DNA from: Paenibacillus sp. MSJ-34
GTDB taxonomy: Bacteria; Bacillota; Bacilli; Paenibacillales; Paenibacillaceae
Assembly (NCBI RefSeq): GCF_018918005.1
Contig: NZ_JAHLPR010000021.1
Location: 1-64,000, forward strand
Length of the DNA: 64,000 nt
Reading direction: 5' to 3'
Shown: in pieces, positions 8,495-17,634 of the stretch
Position numbering within the stretch: the stretch's first letter is position 1
Layout of the letters: every line of letters starts with the position of its first letter
Notes under the pieces: model-generated
What the model was told of the DNA's origin: nothing
Seen by the model: the letters and a program-made list of their open reading frames with translations, nothing else
Database searches by the model: none
Position numbers and translations under genes: made by a program

Positions 8495-9502
8495 ATGGTT
8501 ACGATTTACGATATTGCCAAAAAAGCGAACGTCTCGCCGATGACCGTGTCGCGCGTGCTCAACAATACCGGCCGGATTAGCGAAGCGACGAGAGCCAGAG
8601 TGAAAAAGATCATGGAAGAATATAATTATGTCCCGAACTCGATGGCTAGAAGCCTTGTGAAACAAGAAACGAAAATTTTCTCGCTTCTGATCACCGACAT
8701 TACGAATCCGTTCTATACGACGCTCGCGCGGGGAGCGGAAGACGCCGCCAAACGGTACGGCTATAAAGTGATGTTCAGCAATAGCGATGAAGAGTTGGAC
8801 AAGGAAAGCGATTATTTGGAGGCAATTCTTTCCACCAAAGTGGACGGCGTATTGTTCGCGCCCTCAGGCGACCGTTCGCTTGAGCATTTGCAAATGCTGC
8901 GCAAACATAACATACCCTTCGTCTTGCTGGACCGCGAAGTTCCCGGCATCGAATTCGACGCCGTCGTGGGAGACAGCAAAGAAGGAGCCAAAAACCTCGT
9001 CCACCATTTAATCGGTTTAGGGCACCGGAATATCGCCTTTATTAACGGATCGCTCGAAGTGTCGACGGCCAGACTGCGGCAGGAAGGATATGTAGAGGCG
9101 CTGATCTTAAACGGCATTTCCGTGAATAACGAGTGGATCATGGAAGCCGGATACAAGCAATTTGACGCGGACGCTTGCGTTGACCGCTTGCTGGCGAACG
9201 AAGAGCGGCCGACCGCCATATTTGCCGCCAACAACTTGATTGCCGTACGTGTCATTCGCACGCTGCGCAAACGCGGATTGCTCGTGCCGGACGATATGTC
9301 CGTCGTCTGTTTCGACGATTTGGACCCGGATATGGTCGTCGATCCGTTTCTGACGGTGGCGGCGCAGCCGGCTTACGATTTCGGCAGCATCGGCATCGGG
9401 CTTCTGATGGAACGAATTCAGGGTGTGGCAGGCAAGGAATGGAGAAAGGTTATTCTTCCTTCCAAACTGATTATCCGCGATTCGGCGCAACCGCCGAAAT
9501 AA
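8495..9502 (+). CDS. LacI family transcriptional regulator
   Basis: A 335-residue LacI/GalR repressor. The N-terminal helix-turn-helix and hinge are textbook (TIYDIAKKANVSPMTVSRVL, YVPNSMARSL). A periplasmic-binding-type effector domain follows (FSLLITDITNPFYTTLARG, GLGHRNIAFING, PTAIFAANNL, VVCFDDLD). The start ATG has the ribosome binding site AGAGGTGG. It is divergent from the fucose operon, with two related palindromic sites between, so it most likely represses fucI and responds to fucose, fuculose or a phosphate of these. The effector is inferred. Confidence 0.9.
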   Translation: MVTIYDIAKKANVSPMTVSRVLNNTGRISEATRARVKKIMEEYNYVPNSMARSLVKQETKIFSLLITDITNPFYTTLARGAEDAAKRYGYKVMFSNSDEELDKESDYLEAILSTKVDGVLFAPSGDRSLEHLQMLRKHNIPFVLLDREVPGIEFDAVVGDSKEGAKNLVHHLIGLGHRNIAFINGSLEVSTARLRQEGYVEALILNGISVNNEWIMEAGYKQFDADACVDRLLANEERPTAIFAANNLIAVRVIRTLRKRGLLVPDDMSVVCFDDLDPDMVVDPFLTVAAQPAYDFGSIGIGLLMERIQGVAGKEWRKVILPSKLIIRDSAQPPK

Positions 9503-9519
9503 CGGAACAACATGAATAA

Positions 9520-9542
9520 CCCCGTCCGGCAACCGGGCGGGG
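9520..9542. terminator. Terminator between lacI-type gene and hemAT
   Basis: A GC-rich hairpin (CCCCG-TCCGG-loop-CCGGG-CGGGG) between convergent genes. T-runs are short on both sides, so efficiency is uncertain. Confidence 0.6.
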
Positions 9543-9562
9543 CTAATTTATGTATCAGTTCA

Positions 9563-10567
9563 TTACCTTTCTTGCAATTGTTTGAGATCCGAGGCCACTT
9601 TTTCGATCATTTGCACGAAAGCGTGAAGTTCTTCCGAGCTTGCCGCCTGATGGCGCGCATTGACGGAAGTTTGCTCCGATTCTTGCTTAACAGTGACGAG
9701 CTTTTCCGAAATTTGCTCCAGCTTCGCTTGAATTTGCTCTTGCGCCTGGCGGGACGTTAGCGCCAATTTTCTCACTTCGTTGGCCACCACTTCGAATCCC
9801 CTGCCATGTTCGCCTGCGTGGGCCGCTTCAATGGCGGCATTCAATCCGAGAAGATGCGTTTGATTGGATATATCGCGAATCATGGTGCCCATTTCGTTGA
9901 TTTCTTCCACTTCCGCGTTCAAGCTTTCAATCAATTCATGCGCATGATCTTGCGATTCCGCCGTCGTAATCGCCGTTTCGGCGATCGATTGCGCGCTTCC
10001 ATCCAATTCTTCCATCATCGCAGCCAGTTCTTGCACGATTTGATTGATCGCGGTGAGCATATGCTGCTTTTCGTCGACCATCGACTGAATTTTGGCCGTC
10101 TCCTTCTCATCGTATGCTTCCAAGACGAGTTGGGAATCAAAGTTAAACATTTTCGTCAACGCGTGAATGATGCTGATCCATTCGTACGGCACTTCGTTTT
10201 TTAGCAAATCTGCCGCAATCTCCAAATAGATCATATACATGCCCAAATACCAATTCGTCGTAAGTCCGATCCGGGAATGGACCGCGCCGACGCGAATCCG
10301 GTTTTGGATGAACGCTTCGTCGATCGTACCGGAGCATAACGACAGCCAGTATTCGCTTTGCGTATTTTTCAAACGTTCGATCGTGCTGAACCGGTCGATA
10401 ATGAGCATTAGTTCCGGCTGCTTCTCGATATGGGAGTAAAACCGTTCCACAACTTGATCCACCACTTTTTGAAAAACGGGTTGATGACTGGCAAGCAGCT
10501 TCAGATCTTCTTCCGTAATACCCGTATAATCCAATTGCTTTTTGCGCTCCGCAGAGACGTTGATCAT
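9563..10567 (-). CDS. hemAT: Globin-coupled chemotaxis-type sensor (HemAT-like)
   Basis: A soluble heme-based sensor. Residues about 10-165 form a protoglobin-type sensor domain; His97 in GAVHSRIGL matches the proximal heme ligand of HemAT. Residues about 170-334 form a methyl-accepting chemotaxis signalling domain with the conserved hairpin tip ([20 protein letters not shown], then VANEVRKLA). At 334 residues it is shorter than B. subtilis HemAT (432), mainly in the signalling helices, so methylation segments may be missing. It probably senses oxygen and signals to CheA. It stands alone; no che genes are nearby. Ribosome binding site GGGGAGAG precedes the ATG. Confidence 0.85.
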   Translation of the reverse strand: MINVSAERKKQLDYTGITEEDLKLLASHQPVFQKVVDQVVERFYSHIEKQPELMLIIDRFSTIERLKNTQSEYWLSLCSGTIDEAFIQNRIRVGAVHSRIGLTTNWYLGMYMIYLEIAADLLKNEVPYEWISIIHALTKMFNFDSQLVLEAYDEKETAKIQSMVDEKQHMLTAINQIVQELAAMMEELDGSAQSIAETAITTAESQDHAHELIESLNAEVEEINEMGTMIRDISNQTHLLGLNAAIEAAHAGEHGRGFEVVANEVRKLALTSRQAQEQIQAKLEQISEKLVTVKQESEQTSVNARHQAASSEELHAFVQMIEKVASDLKQLQER

Positions 10568-10732
10568 TCTACTCTCCCCTTTTCTTAACGCTTTTGCCGT
10601 TTCCTATAATCCGTATCCGCTTACAAAGGAAATCCAGCCGCTCTTTTCTTAAATATCGGATCGATCTATCTATTTTGCAATAGAAATCGGAAATATTCAA
10701 CAAAAAATTGCAATAGCCAAATGAAACGACGT

Positions 10733-10758
10733 AAAAAAAGGCGCTTCCCAGCGCCTTC
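10733..10758 (-). terminator. Rho-independent terminator
   Basis: Hairpin AAGGCGCT-GGGA-AGCGCCTT followed by a run of seven T on the minus strand, directly after the Gln-rich gene. Confidence 0.85.
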
Positions 10759-10772
10759 TCATTACGATCGAA

Positions 10773-11198
10773 TTAATGGCCCATATAGCCGGTTTGGCTT
10801 CCCGTTTGGCTTCCGATCTGGCTTCCGGTTTGGCTGCCCATTGGCGTACGGTATTGGCTGCCGAGTTGGTTATTCATATAGCTGCCGGATTGTGTACCGT
10901 AGACGTTAGCAGATTGCATCTGTTGGGAATAGCTCGAAAACGTGTGCTCCAGTTGGTTGCAAATTTGCGAAATTTGCTGCAGCTGTTGGATGGCCGTATG
11001 ATGTCCTTGCAATACGGACTGAATCGTTTGGACCGCTTGTCTTTCGCGTTGTGCAATCTGCTCCAATTGCACGGCATTTTGCTGCTCTTGCTGCATTAAT
11101 TGCTGATACGTCTGGCTCGCTTGATTCGTTTGCTGAATCATTTGCCGAACGATGTCCTGGCATTGATGCAATTGCTGATTTCCGCCCATCATATGCAT
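10773..11198 (-). CDS. Gln-rich small protein with GSQTG repeats
   Basis: A 141-residue soluble protein starting at the ATG at 11198 (AAGGAGG ribosome binding site). Residues 1-95 are helical and very rich in Gln (DIVRQMIQQTNQASQTYQQL, VLQGHHTAIQQLQQISQ), suggesting a coiled coil. The tail is low-complexity with tandem GSQTGSQIGSQTGSQTG near the C-terminus, encoded by short DNA repeats at about 10790-10850. No signal peptide or membrane segment is present. Family and function are not recognised; a spore or surface structural role is possible but unsupported. Confidence 0.6.
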   Translation of the reverse strand: MHMMGGNQQLHQCQDIVRQMIQQTNQASQTYQQLMQQEQQNAVQLEQIAQRERQAVQTIQSVLQGHHTAIQQLQQISQICNQLEHTFSSYSQQMQSANVYGTQSGSYMNNQLGSQYRTPMGSQTGSQIGSQTGSQTGYMGH

Positions 11199-11316
11199 GT
11201 CGAATCCTCCTTGGAAATGTAAAATAGGCACCTTGAGTATTGTGCCACGGTACAACGCTTTTCTATGCCTCGCCGCCTTTAGCAAAATATAGAAACAACC
11301 GTTGGATCGCGCGCAA

Positions 11317-11342
11317 AATAAAAACACCCCCTTGCGGGAGTG
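11317..11342 (-). terminator. Rho-independent terminator of prkA
   Basis: Hairpin CACTCCC-GCAA-GGGGGTG followed by TTTTTATTTT on the minus strand, about 43 bases after the prkA stop. Confidence 0.85.
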
Positions 11343-11384
11343 CGGAGTTGCCGCGATATACTTCACGGCGAATCATCGATGCCG

Positions 11385-13280
11385 CTATCGGTTTAACAAG
11401 CTTCCGACATAGCGGAGCAATTCGTTCGAGCAGACGGGACAATAGCCGTGTTCGTCCATCAAACGTTTCGAGACTTCGTTGATGCGCTTTAATTGCTTCT
11501 CGTCCGGCGTTTTGGTCGAGGTCGTAATTTTGACAATATCTTTCAAGTCGGCAAACAGCTTTTTCTCGATTGCTTCCCGCAGCCTGTCATGGTTGTTGTA
11601 CTCGAATTTGCGGCCTTTGCGCGAATAAGCCGAGATGCGAATCAATATTTCCTCGCGAAACGCTTTCTTCGCGTTTTCCGAAATTCCGATTTGCTCTTCG
11701 ATCGAACGCATCAGCCTTTCGTCCGGTTCCATCTCTTCATCCGTAAGGGGATCGCGAATTTTGGTCCAATTGCAAAACGCTTCGATATTGTCCAAATAGT
11801 TTTCGAACAAGGTCTTGGCCGATTCTTCGAACGAATAGACGAATGCTTTCTGCACTTCTTTTTTGGCCAAGTTATCGAATTCTTTCCGGGCGATCGCTAT
11901 AAAATTCAAATAACGTTCGCGCTCTTCTTTCGTAATGGAGGCGTGCTGATCCAATCCGTCCTTCAACGCCCGGAGCACGTCGAGCGCGTTGATGCACTGC
12001 AAGTCCTGCTTGATGAGCGCGCTGGAAATGCGGTTGATGACATAACGCGGATCGACGCCCGACATACCTTCCTCCACATATTCGCTCTGCATTTCTTTTA
12101 AATCCGCTTCCTTATATCCTTCCACTTCCTCGCCGTCGTACATCCGCATTTTTTTGACGAGATCCATCCCCTGTTTTTTCGTCTCCTTCAAGCGGGTTAG
12201 GATGGAGAAGATCGCCGCGGCGCGCAGCGCATGCGGAGCGATATGGATATGTTTCATATCGCTTTGCTTGATCAGCTTGGCGTATATTTTCTCTTCCTCG
12301 GACACTTTCAAATTGTACGGAATCGGCATGACGATCATGCGCGATTGGAGCGCTTCATTTTTTTTGTTGGCGATGAATGCCTTATATTCCGCCTCGTTCG
12401 TATGCGCCACGATTAGTTCATCCGCCGAAATGAGCGCAAATCTGCCTGCCTTGAAATTGCCTTCCTGCGTCAAGGACAGCAAATTCCATAGAAATTTCTC
12501 ATCGCATTTCAGCATTTCCTGGAATTCCATCAACCCCCGGTTCGCCTTGTTCAATTCCCCGTCAAAACGGTACGCTCTCGGATCGGACTCCGAGCCGTAT
12601 TCCGTAATGGTGGAAAAATCGATGCTTCCGGTTAAATCGGCAATATCTTGCGATTTCGGATCCGACGGGCTGAACGTTCCGATTCCGATGCGGTTATCTT
12701 CGGAGATGAGCACTCGCTCGACCAAGACTTGTTCGATATCCCCGCCGTACTCCGTCTTCAGCCGCATTTGGCAGGAAGGACATAAATTCCCTTCGATTCT
12801 TACGCCGAGCTCTTCCTCCACATCCTGCCGCAGCTCATGGGGAATGAGATGAAGCGGCTCCTCCTGCATCGGGCAGCCTTTTATCGCATAGACGGCGCCG
12901 CGCTCGGTCCTTGAGAATTGCTCCAAACCGCGCTTCAGCATCGTCACGATGGTCGATTTTCCGCCGCTTACCGGCCCCATCAACAACAAAATGCGTTTGC
13001 GGACATCGAGTCTGCGGGCGGCGGAATGAAAGTATTCTTCTACCAATTTTTCAATAGCCCGATCCAAACCGAATATTTCTTTGCGAAAGAAATTGTATTG
13101 TTTATGACCGTTGGCCTCTTCCACCCCATAAGAAACGATCATTTCGTGAACTCTGGCGTGGGCGGTCATAGCCGGAGCCGGATTGTCGCGAAGCAGTTCG
13201 ATATAATCCCGAAACGTTCCCGTCCAAGCTAACCTTTCACTTTCAGCCCGATGTTCCGAAATTCGTTTAAAAATGTCCAT
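11385..13280 (-). CDS. prkA: PrkA family serine protein kinase
   Basis: A 631-residue PrkA, the usual length. The protein has an N-terminal AAA-type ATPase core with a Walker A motif (LLMGPVSGGKSTIVT) and a C-terminal kinase-like region. It also has the family-specific segments DIADLTGSIDFSTI and NRGLMEFQEMLK. In Bacillus PrkA acts during sporulation and in stationary-phase regulation; ATPase/protease-like activity has also been proposed for the family. Start ATG with GGGAGG. Here it has its own terminator and is not followed by yhbH or spoVR, its frequent partners. Confidence 0.93.
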   Translation of the reverse strand: MDIFKRISEHRAESERLAWTGTFRDYIELLRDNPAPAMTAHARVHEMIVSYGVEEANGHKQYNFFRKEIFGLDRAIEKLVEEYFHSAARRLDVRKRILLLMGPVSGGKSTIVTMLKRGLEQFSRTERGAVYAIKGCPMQEEPLHLIPHELRQDVEEELGVRIEGNLCPSCQMRLKTEYGGDIEQVLVERVLISEDNRIGIGTFSPSDPKSQDIADLTGSIDFSTITEYGSESDPRAYRFDGELNKANRGLMEFQEMLKCDEKFLWNLLSLTQEGNFKAGRFALISADELIVAHTNEAEYKAFIANKKNEALQSRMIVMPIPYNLKVSEEEKIYAKLIKQSDMKHIHIAPHALRAAAIFSILTRLKETKKQGMDLVKKMRMYDGEEVEGYKEADLKEMQSEYVEEGMSGVDPRYVINRISSALIKQDLQCINALDVLRALKDGLDQHASITKEERERYLNFIAIARKEFDNLAKKEVQKAFVYSFEESAKTLFENYLDNIEAFCNWTKIRDPLTDEEMEPDERLMRSIEEQIGISENAKKAFREEILIRISAYSRKGRKFEYNNHDRLREAIEKKLFADLKDIVKITTSTKTPDEKQLKRINEVSKRLMDEHGYCPVCSNELLRYVGSLLNR

Positions 13281-13461
13281 CCATCTAACCTCCCATGCTT
13301 GACGTTTCCTACTAATATCACCGGCCCTGAGGTTATCGCTGCATTCGATTAATAATAAAGTGTATTACATAACTATGCGAAGTTATTGGATTAGTTGCTC
13401 GAAATTTTGAAGCGTATGCTATAATGATGGCATTCATATGTGACGGAAGAGGGGAAGTATC

Positions 13462-14235
13462 GTGGCCGTTCAACATGAAACGGAGCTGTATGGTCCGATC
13501 AAACAATATTTCGAAGGATTCGGCTATGAAGTCAAGGGAGAGGTGCGGCATTGCGATTTGGTCGCCGTTGCGCCGGGGGATGGCGGCGAAGACGACGATA
13601 TCGTTATCGTTGAAATGAAAAAAACGTTCAATCTCGCCCTGCTGCTGCAAGGGATCGAACGCCTGAAATCAACCGACCAAGTCTATTTGGCCGTCGAACG
13701 CAATCGGACAAAGCGCGGCGCCGTAAACCAGCGTTGGTCGGCATTGACGGGGCTATGCCGCAGGCTGGGTCTCGGGCTTATCACCGTAACGTTCTATAAA
13801 ACGAAAAAACCGTTCGTGGAAGTGCTCTGCAAACCGGAGAACGCCATGAACGGGGCAAGACGGAACAAATATCGCCAATCGCGGCTCATGCTCGAGTTCA
13901 AGGAGCGCAGCGGCGATTATAATGTAGGCGGAAGCACGAAGCGCAAGCTCGTAACGGCATACCGCGAGAAGGCGCTGCACGTTGCGGCGCAGCTTCGGGA
14001 GCACGGGCAGCTCAGTCCGCGCCGGCTGCGCGATTTAACCGGGATCGGCAGCGCCGCCGCCATTCTGCAGCATAACTATTACGGCTGGTTCGAGCGGGTT
14101 TCCCGCGGCGTTTACCGGCTGACGCCGAGCGGCGAGCAGGCGCTCGCGCAATACTCCCACGTCGTGAGCGAGCTTGCGGCTGCGGAGGGCAGCGGCAACC
14201 GCCAAGAAGACGGCGGTCCGGAAGAAGTCGAATAA
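13462..14235 (+). CDS. DUF2161 family putative PD-(D/E)XK nuclease-fold protein
   Basis: Encodes 257 residues from a GTG at 13462 with AGAGGGGAAG upstream and a TATAAT box near 13420. The N-terminal half has the PD-(D/E)XK core pattern: ETELYGPIKQYFEGFGYEVK, an Asp in HCDLVAV, and EMKK in DDIVIVEMKKTF. The family is annotated as putative phosphodiesterase or nuclease. The C-terminal part looks like a winged helix (GQLSPRRLRDLTGIGSAAAI, YYGWFERVSRGVYRLTP), probably binding DNA. The substrate is unknown. The gene stands alone between divergent prkA and a convergent aminotransferase. Confidence 0.75.
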   Translation: MAVQHETELYGPIKQYFEGFGYEVKGEVRHCDLVAVAPGDGGEDDDIVIVEMKKTFNLALLLQGIERLKSTDQVYLAVERNRTKRGAVNQRWSALTGLCRRLGLGLITVTFYKTKKPFVEVLCKPENAMNGARRNKYRQSRLMLEFKERSGDYNVGGSTKRKLVTAYREKALHVAAQLREHGQLSPRRLRDLTGIGSAAAILQHNYYGWFERVSRGVYRLTPSGEQALAQYSHVVSELAAAEGSGNRQEDGGPEEVE

Positions 14236-14292
14236 ACGATCTTCCCGGGGCCGATTGCCGCTCGCGGCTCATACATAACCTTTCACATCAGG

Positions 14293-15507
14293 TCAGCTGC
14301 GCGCCGTAAATTCCTCCACCGCTTCGCTCAGCAAATTCATTCCCCGCGCCAACTGTTCGCGCGACGAATGCGTGAAATTAAGCCGCATCGTATTCCGCTT
14401 CGGTTCCGCCGCGTAGAAATCGGTGCCCGGCACGAACGCGACGCCTTTCGGGACGCTTGCGCGCAGGAGCGCCTCCGCGTCGAGGCCTTCCGGCAGCTCG
14501 ACCCAAATAAACATGCCGCCCTTCGGCTCGATCCAACGCGCGTCCTGCCACACGTCCTGACGCAGCAAGCCTGCCATCACCTTCATGCGCTCCTCATATT
14601 CGTGACGAATCTTCGCAATATGGTCGTCCAGCTTGAAATGTTCCAGGCGGAGCAGTTCGCTTAGTATTTGCTGATCGATCATGCTCGAATGCAAATCGGT
14701 CGACTGCTTCGCGCGAGCCATCATTTGAATGACGCGGCGGTCGCCGATCGCCCAACCGGTGCGCAGCGCAGGCGCAACGGTTTTGCTGAACGTGCTCGTA
14801 TAGACGACGGCGCTGTCTTCCGGCTGTCCGTCCAGCGACAGCAGCGTCGGCACAGGCTCATAATCGCCGAAGCTGATTTCGCCGTACGGATCGTCCTCAA
14901 CAATTAAGATGTTATTCGCTTTGCATTGCCGAAGCAATTCCTTGCGTCTCTCCAAACTCCAAACTTTCCCCGCCGGATTCGAGAACGTCGGAACGACGTA
15001 CGCCATTTTCGGCGAGAAACGTTTTATTTTGTCCGCCAAATCGCCAGGATCCATGCCGTCCGCATCGCTCACCACCGGAACAATGCGCGCTCCTCGGAAC
15101 CGCAATGCCTGCAAACAGGCCAAATACGTAGGGTTTTCCACCAATACCGTATCTCCAGGCTCCAAATATACGCGCGCCAGCAAATCGATCGCCTGCTGCG
15201 AACCGGTCGTCAGAATCGTTTCGTCAACGCCCGCTTTCACTTGCTCGGCGGCAGCGAGACGCTCGCCGATTTGCTCCCGCAGCGTCACATATCCTTCGGT
15301 CAGCCCATACTGCAGCGCCCCGTTTCCAAGCGCGAAAATGCGCTGCGCCGCTTCCCGAATCGCTTCCGCCGGAAACAGCTCCTCGGCGGGCAATCCGCCC
15401 GCAAACGAAATCACCGATCCTCCCTGCGTCAATTTCAAGATTTCGCGCACCGACGAAGCCTTCATTTGCCGAACGCTTTCATTGAATAAATACTGCATGC
15501 CGTTCAC
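14293..15507 (-). CDS. PLP-dependent aminotransferase (2-aminoadipate/LysN-like, class I)
   Basis: A 404-residue fold-type I aminotransferase. Visible features are ISFAGGLPAEELFP, LTTGSQQAIDLLAR, VENPTYLACLQALR, the PLP-binding region VVPTFSNPAGKVW and VEDDPYGEISF, the Schiff-base Lys in YTSTFSKTVAPALRTGW, and the carboxylate-binding Arg in RLNFTH. It resembles the catalytic part of MocR-type and 2-aminoadipate/multisubstrate aminotransferases but lacks the GntR helix-turn-helix domain. Substrate uncertain. Start: GTG at 15507 close to GGAGAGGGAGAA; the ATG three codons later is an alternative. It is probably cotranscribed with the upstream MFS transporter (21-base gap), which suggests a shared amino-acid substrate. 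Confidence 0.8.
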   Translation of the reverse strand: MNGMQYLFNESVRQMKASSVREILKLTQGGSVISFAGGLPAEELFPAEAIREAAQRIFALGNGALQYGLTEGYVTLREQIGERLAAAEQVKAGVDETILTTGSQQAIDLLARVYLEPGDTVLVENPTYLACLQALRFRGARIVPVVSDADGMDPGDLADKIKRFSPKMAYVVPTFSNPAGKVWSLERRKELLRQCKANNILIVEDDPYGEISFGDYEPVPTLLSLDGQPEDSAVVYTSTFSKTVAPALRTGWAIGDRRVIQMMARAKQSTDLHSSMIDQQILSELLRLEHFKLDDHIAKIRHEYEERMKVMAGLLRQDVWQDARWIEPKGGMFIWVELPEGLDAEALLRASVPKGVAFVPGTDFYAAEPKRNTMRLNFTHSSREQLARGMNLLSEAVEEFTARS

Positions 15508-15528
15508 TTCTCCCTCTCCAATCTGAAA

Positions 15529-16776
15529 TTACTCGCTAATCTCCGTCTTTTCCATAAAAGCAACCGTCGCGAACTGGATCAGCGAAACGGCCAGCAAAAT
15601 CCACGGGATCGCCCCGGCCTCCAAATTGCTTGCAAACGACAGAAAAATCACGATAGAGCAAATCCGCCCCGTATTCAAAAACGTCTCCCGCAAGATAATC
15701 GTTTCGACCCGAACGTTGTCCTTGAGCGGAAGATTGCCGATAATGCGGTACGTATACGCCGAATACGTATTCCCTTGCACCGGATTGAATATCGAGTATA
15801 ATGCCAAGAAGACAAGCACCGTCCATACCGATGTATGCATAAACAGCAAGAGCGAGCCGAACGTGAAACCGAGCGCAGCCGCCGCCATATATTTGCGGGC
15901 CGAATGTTCATTGCCGATACGGGTCAGAACGTAGCTTGACGCGATGACCAATCCTGTCAGGAATACGCCGGTATAGCCGACCAAGCTTTCCTGCTTTAAT
16001 TCATTATACAATAAAATGTTGGGCAGGAATAACATCGTTCCTTGCAATAAGCCGATCACGAGCCATCCGCACAGCGATTTGAGCCATCTTTTATCCCTTT
16101 TCATAATCTTCGGCACCAAATGCAAGTAATATTTGCGGTGCAGCGAAGATTTCGATTTCAAGCGGAAGCTGCCGAGCGCCGTCAAGAAAAACATGACGAA
16201 CGCAATGCCGAACACGACGACATATCCGTTCAGCCCTTGGCTTAAGCTGATCAGGAAGCCGGCCAATGCGGGCCCGGCCAATCCGGCGAAATTGAAGAGA
16301 ACCGAATTCATGCCCAAGTATCGAATCCGGTTTCGATTGGTTGAGACGTCGTACATCAACGTCAAATACCCTAGCCAATAAAAGGAATTCGCAATGCCGT
16401 TCAGTACGGCGAAGACGGGCATATACTCGACGACTTTCTCCCGCGCGATCAGCACAAGCAAATAAAATAGTACGGTAAAGACGATACCGAGCCGGTAAAC
16501 GAGCAGCCGGTCTTTCGTCTTGGCGATCCAGCCGCCTAGCATAAAAACAATCGGAGAAACGAAGTACAGAATGATGTTGTACATTCCGTTCACGAAAATA
16601 TCTTCGGTCAAACGCCATAAATACAAACTTAAAAAGACTCCTGCCATCGAAGCGCCGAGCTGATACAACCCGTGAATGGCAATCGACACTTTCGCTTCCT
16701 TTGAAAGCTTCTTATCCGGCGGCAACGGCATGCGGCTTCCGAACAGTTTCGTATTTCTCCAATTGAGAGCAAGCAT
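15529..16776 (-). CDS. MFS transporter
   Basis: About 415 residues with 10-12 hydrophobic segments alternating with charged loops, typical of the major facilitator superfamily (VSIAIHGLYQLGASMAGVFL, VFMLGGWIAKTKDRLLVYR, GFTFGSLLLFMHTSVW). The start ATG at 16776 has GAAGGGG upstream; an earlier in-frame start (16812) lacks a site. It precedes the aminotransferase by 21 bases on the same strand, a likely operon. Substrate unknown; export of an amino acid or a drug is only a guess. Confidence 0.8.
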   Translation of the reverse strand: MLALNWRNTKLFGSRMPLPPDKKLSKEAKVSIAIHGLYQLGASMAGVFLSLYLWRLTEDIFVNGMYNIILYFVSPIVFMLGGWIAKTKDRLLVYRLGIVFTVLFYLLVLIAREKVVEYMPVFAVLNGIANSFYWLGYLTLMYDVSTNRNRIRYLGMNSVLFNFAGLAGPALAGFLISLSQGLNGYVVVFGIAFVMFFLTALGSFRLKSKSSLHRKYYLHLVPKIMKRDKRWLKSLCGWLVIGLLQGTMLFLPNILLYNELKQESLVGYTGVFLTGLVIASSYVLTRIGNEHSARKYMAAAALGFTFGSLLLFMHTSVWTVLVFLALYSIFNPVQGNTYSAYTYRIIGNLPLKDNVRVETIILRETFLNTGRICSIVIFLSFASNLEAGAIPWILLAVSLIQFATVAFMEKTEISE

Positions 16777-17008
16777 CTCGCAATATCCCCTTCGCTGCCT
16801 GAAGGCAAGCATGTTGTCAAAATCTTAAGGCGATTGTATATCAGCCCCCTGTTTCCCGCAACCTCCTTTTTCACGTCAAATAAAGCGGATTCATAGACAT
16901 TCGATCCCTTTGCGGGGGTCGGATGCCGTTTTTCACTGCCTGATAAGAAATTGCTTGCAAATGATGCCATTTTGACGAGCCTTGGCGGATCGTGATAAAA
17001 TATGTAGC

Positions 17009-17197
17009 TATAAGTGCGTGTTCAAAAAGTCGACTTTTCAGCACCGAGAAGGTTGCGAGAACCCGAAGAAGGAGGAGCGGAGTGTAGGCAAAACCTACAT
17101 GAGCACCGGACTTCGAGGGTGAACGCAAGATTCGATGTCGAGTTCGCTCCCAGTTCACCTTCGTGATCAAAAGTGGGCTTTTTGAACAACCTCTATA
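17009..17197. mobile_element. MITE-like 181-bp repeat, copy 1
   Basis: The element spans 17013-17193 and matches a second copy at 29201-29381 with only about six differences. Its ends are inverted: TGTTCAAAAAG near the left end and CTTTTTGAACA near the right. It is flanked by the direct repeat TATA (17009-17012 and 17194-17197), consistent with a 4-bp target duplication. It encodes no protein; internal stems include GTAGG-CAAAA-CCTAC. The right junction creates a TATAAT 20 bases before the next gene. Short open frames through it are artefacts. Confidence 0.8.
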
Positions 17198-17220
17198 ATG
17201 TGGAGTTGGGAGTGATAGAA

Positions 17221-17634
17221 TTGGATTCTTCTTTGGAGCCGAATACCGACCAGCAAATGCAACATCGCCGGGCGACAAAGCGGAAAGGTTCCGCCAAAAT
17301 CTTTTTACTAATATGGGTGTTGATGATTGGCGGCGGCGTACTCGCCACTTATCTATATAGCAATCATATGAAAGAGGAAATGCTGCAAACAATGAAAACG
17401 CAAACGGACGAACAAATCGCCGTCATGAGAGCGGATTACGAAAGCCGGATGAATACGATCGCGGGGCAACTGGATACGTTGCAGAGCAAAGTGGACTCAT
17501 TTAACGAACTTCTTACCTTTACGAAAGATAACGCAAGCGATAAAACCGATAACAGCAATAAGCTGTATACCCAATTGGCCGAAGTGAAGAAGAAGCTCGA
17601 TCAGCTTCAGAAACAGATGGATTTGTTAAAATGA
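17221..17634 (+). CDS. Single-pass membrane coiled-coil protein
   Basis: About 138 residues. One transmembrane segment (IFLLIWVLMIGGGVLATYLY) follows a charged N-terminus (RRATKRKGSAK); the rest is predicted extracellular coiled coil (QIAVMRADYESRMNTIAGQ, LAEVKKKLDQLQKQMDLLK). The start is either TTG 17221 (GGGAGTGAT upstream) or GTG 17212; open frame further upstream lies in the repeat element and is not coding. The stop overlaps the next gene (ATGA, 17631-17634), so it is coupled to the phosphodiester glycosidase and may help place it at the surface. Family not recognised. Confidence 0.65.
   Translation: MDSSLEPNTDQQMQHRRATKRKGSAKIFLLIWVLMIGGGVLATYLYSNHMKEEMLQTMKTQTDEQIAVMRADYESRMNTIAGQLDTLQSKVDSFNELLTFTKDNASDKTDNSNKLYTQLAEVKKKLDQLQKQMDLLK

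Noticed and set aside
16871-17392. 173-codon minus-strand frame and similar frame at 29164-29358
   Set aside because: Both run through the MITE-like element; their shared peptide only reflects the repeated DNA.
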